Positions 63,953 to 64,000 of a DNA stretch of 64,000 nt are shown here, piece after piece; within the stretch, counting starts at the first letter, position 1; the number at the start of each line of letters is the position of its first letter. This DNA is from Cellvibrio sp. UBA7661 (GTDB lineage Bacteria; Pseudomonadota; Gammaproteobacteria; Pseudomonadales; Cellvibrionaceae), in the NCBI GenBank assembly GCA_002483365.1, contig DLHT01000006.1:181446-245445 (forward strand), read 5' to 3'. A model generated the notes under the pieces. That model made no database searches, was not told the origin of the DNA, and saw nothing but the letters and a program-made list of their open reading frames with translations. A program made the translations under genes and the position numbers.

Positions 63953-64000
63953 TTAATCACACAGAAAGATCTTCGCTCAGTAGCGGATGGTAATTAAAGA

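Overview
The window looks like a chromosomal segment of a Cellvibrio-like gammaproteobacterium (Cellvibrionaceae). The reasons are the pairing of Pseudomonas-type housekeeping blocks (lptM-lysA, algZ-algR-argH, cyaA, nudE-cysQ, yrfG-hslR) with modular secreted glycoside hydrolases carrying CBM6 modules, Ser/Gly linkers and lipoprotein signals, and several TonB-dependent receptors. The species assignment is inference from gene content; no rRNA is present. No tRNA, CRISPR array, intact insertion sequence or phage was seen.

Layout, left to right. (1) 1-1.1 kb: lysA (cut by the window edge) and lptM. (2) 1.25-6.95 kb: a signalling cluster made of a degenerate sigma-54-activator-like AAA+ protein, divergent from an FHA/winged-helix protein and a membrane Ser/Thr kinase with TPRs, followed by a convergent Lys/Ala-rich protein of unknown function. 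Three ATTACA repeats at exact 10-bp spacing lie in the divergent promoter. (3) 7.1-23.6 kb: a probable beta-glucan utilisation locus with a membrane-bound AraC regulator, a TonB-dependent receptor, two modular GH5 enzymes and a GH30 enzyme. It is interrupted by a frameshifted DUF1016 nuclease, an AraC/GyrI regulator, an AT-rich cluster of small exported proteins and a decayed receptor fragment. (4) 23.7-32.8 kb: an exported methyltransferase-like lipoprotein, a BLUF blue-light protein, a pectinesterase, an esterase lipoprotein, and a FecI/FecR/STN-receptor surface-signalling set. (5) 33.5-45 kb: algR-algZ, argH, a hybrid histidine kinase lying directly upstream of class I adenylate cyclase, and a pseudo-histidine kinase. 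(6) 45-49.7 kb: a SnoaL-like protein, an SDR gene relic, an AraC regulator, and a NMT1-GAF-GGDEF sensor. (7) 49.7-58.5 kb: nitrite assimilation (cobA-nirB-nirD behind a sigma-54-type promoter) and molybdenum genes (moaA-moaB-modE-like, modABC with a ModE-type operator). (8) 58.9-64 kb: a GAF-GGDEF-EAL protein, a small coiled-coil protein, and the nudE-cysQ / yrfG-hslR pair.

How the parts work together. Secreted GH5 and GH30 enzymes would cut beta-glucan, a receptor would import oligomers, and AraC would control uptake. The pectinesterase/esterase pair would deacylate plant polysaccharide next to a surface-signalling receptor. CobA supplies siroheme precursor to NirB, while MoaA/B and ModABC supply molybdopterin and molybdate, presumably for a nitrate reductase outside the window. 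The most unusual points are the FHA/kinase/degenerate-AAA locus with its phased repeats, the receptor with a second signal peptide and an internal ribosome-binding site, the pseudo-kinase with Tyr in place of the phospho-acceptor His, and the hybrid kinase-cyaA pairing behind a perfect palindrome.
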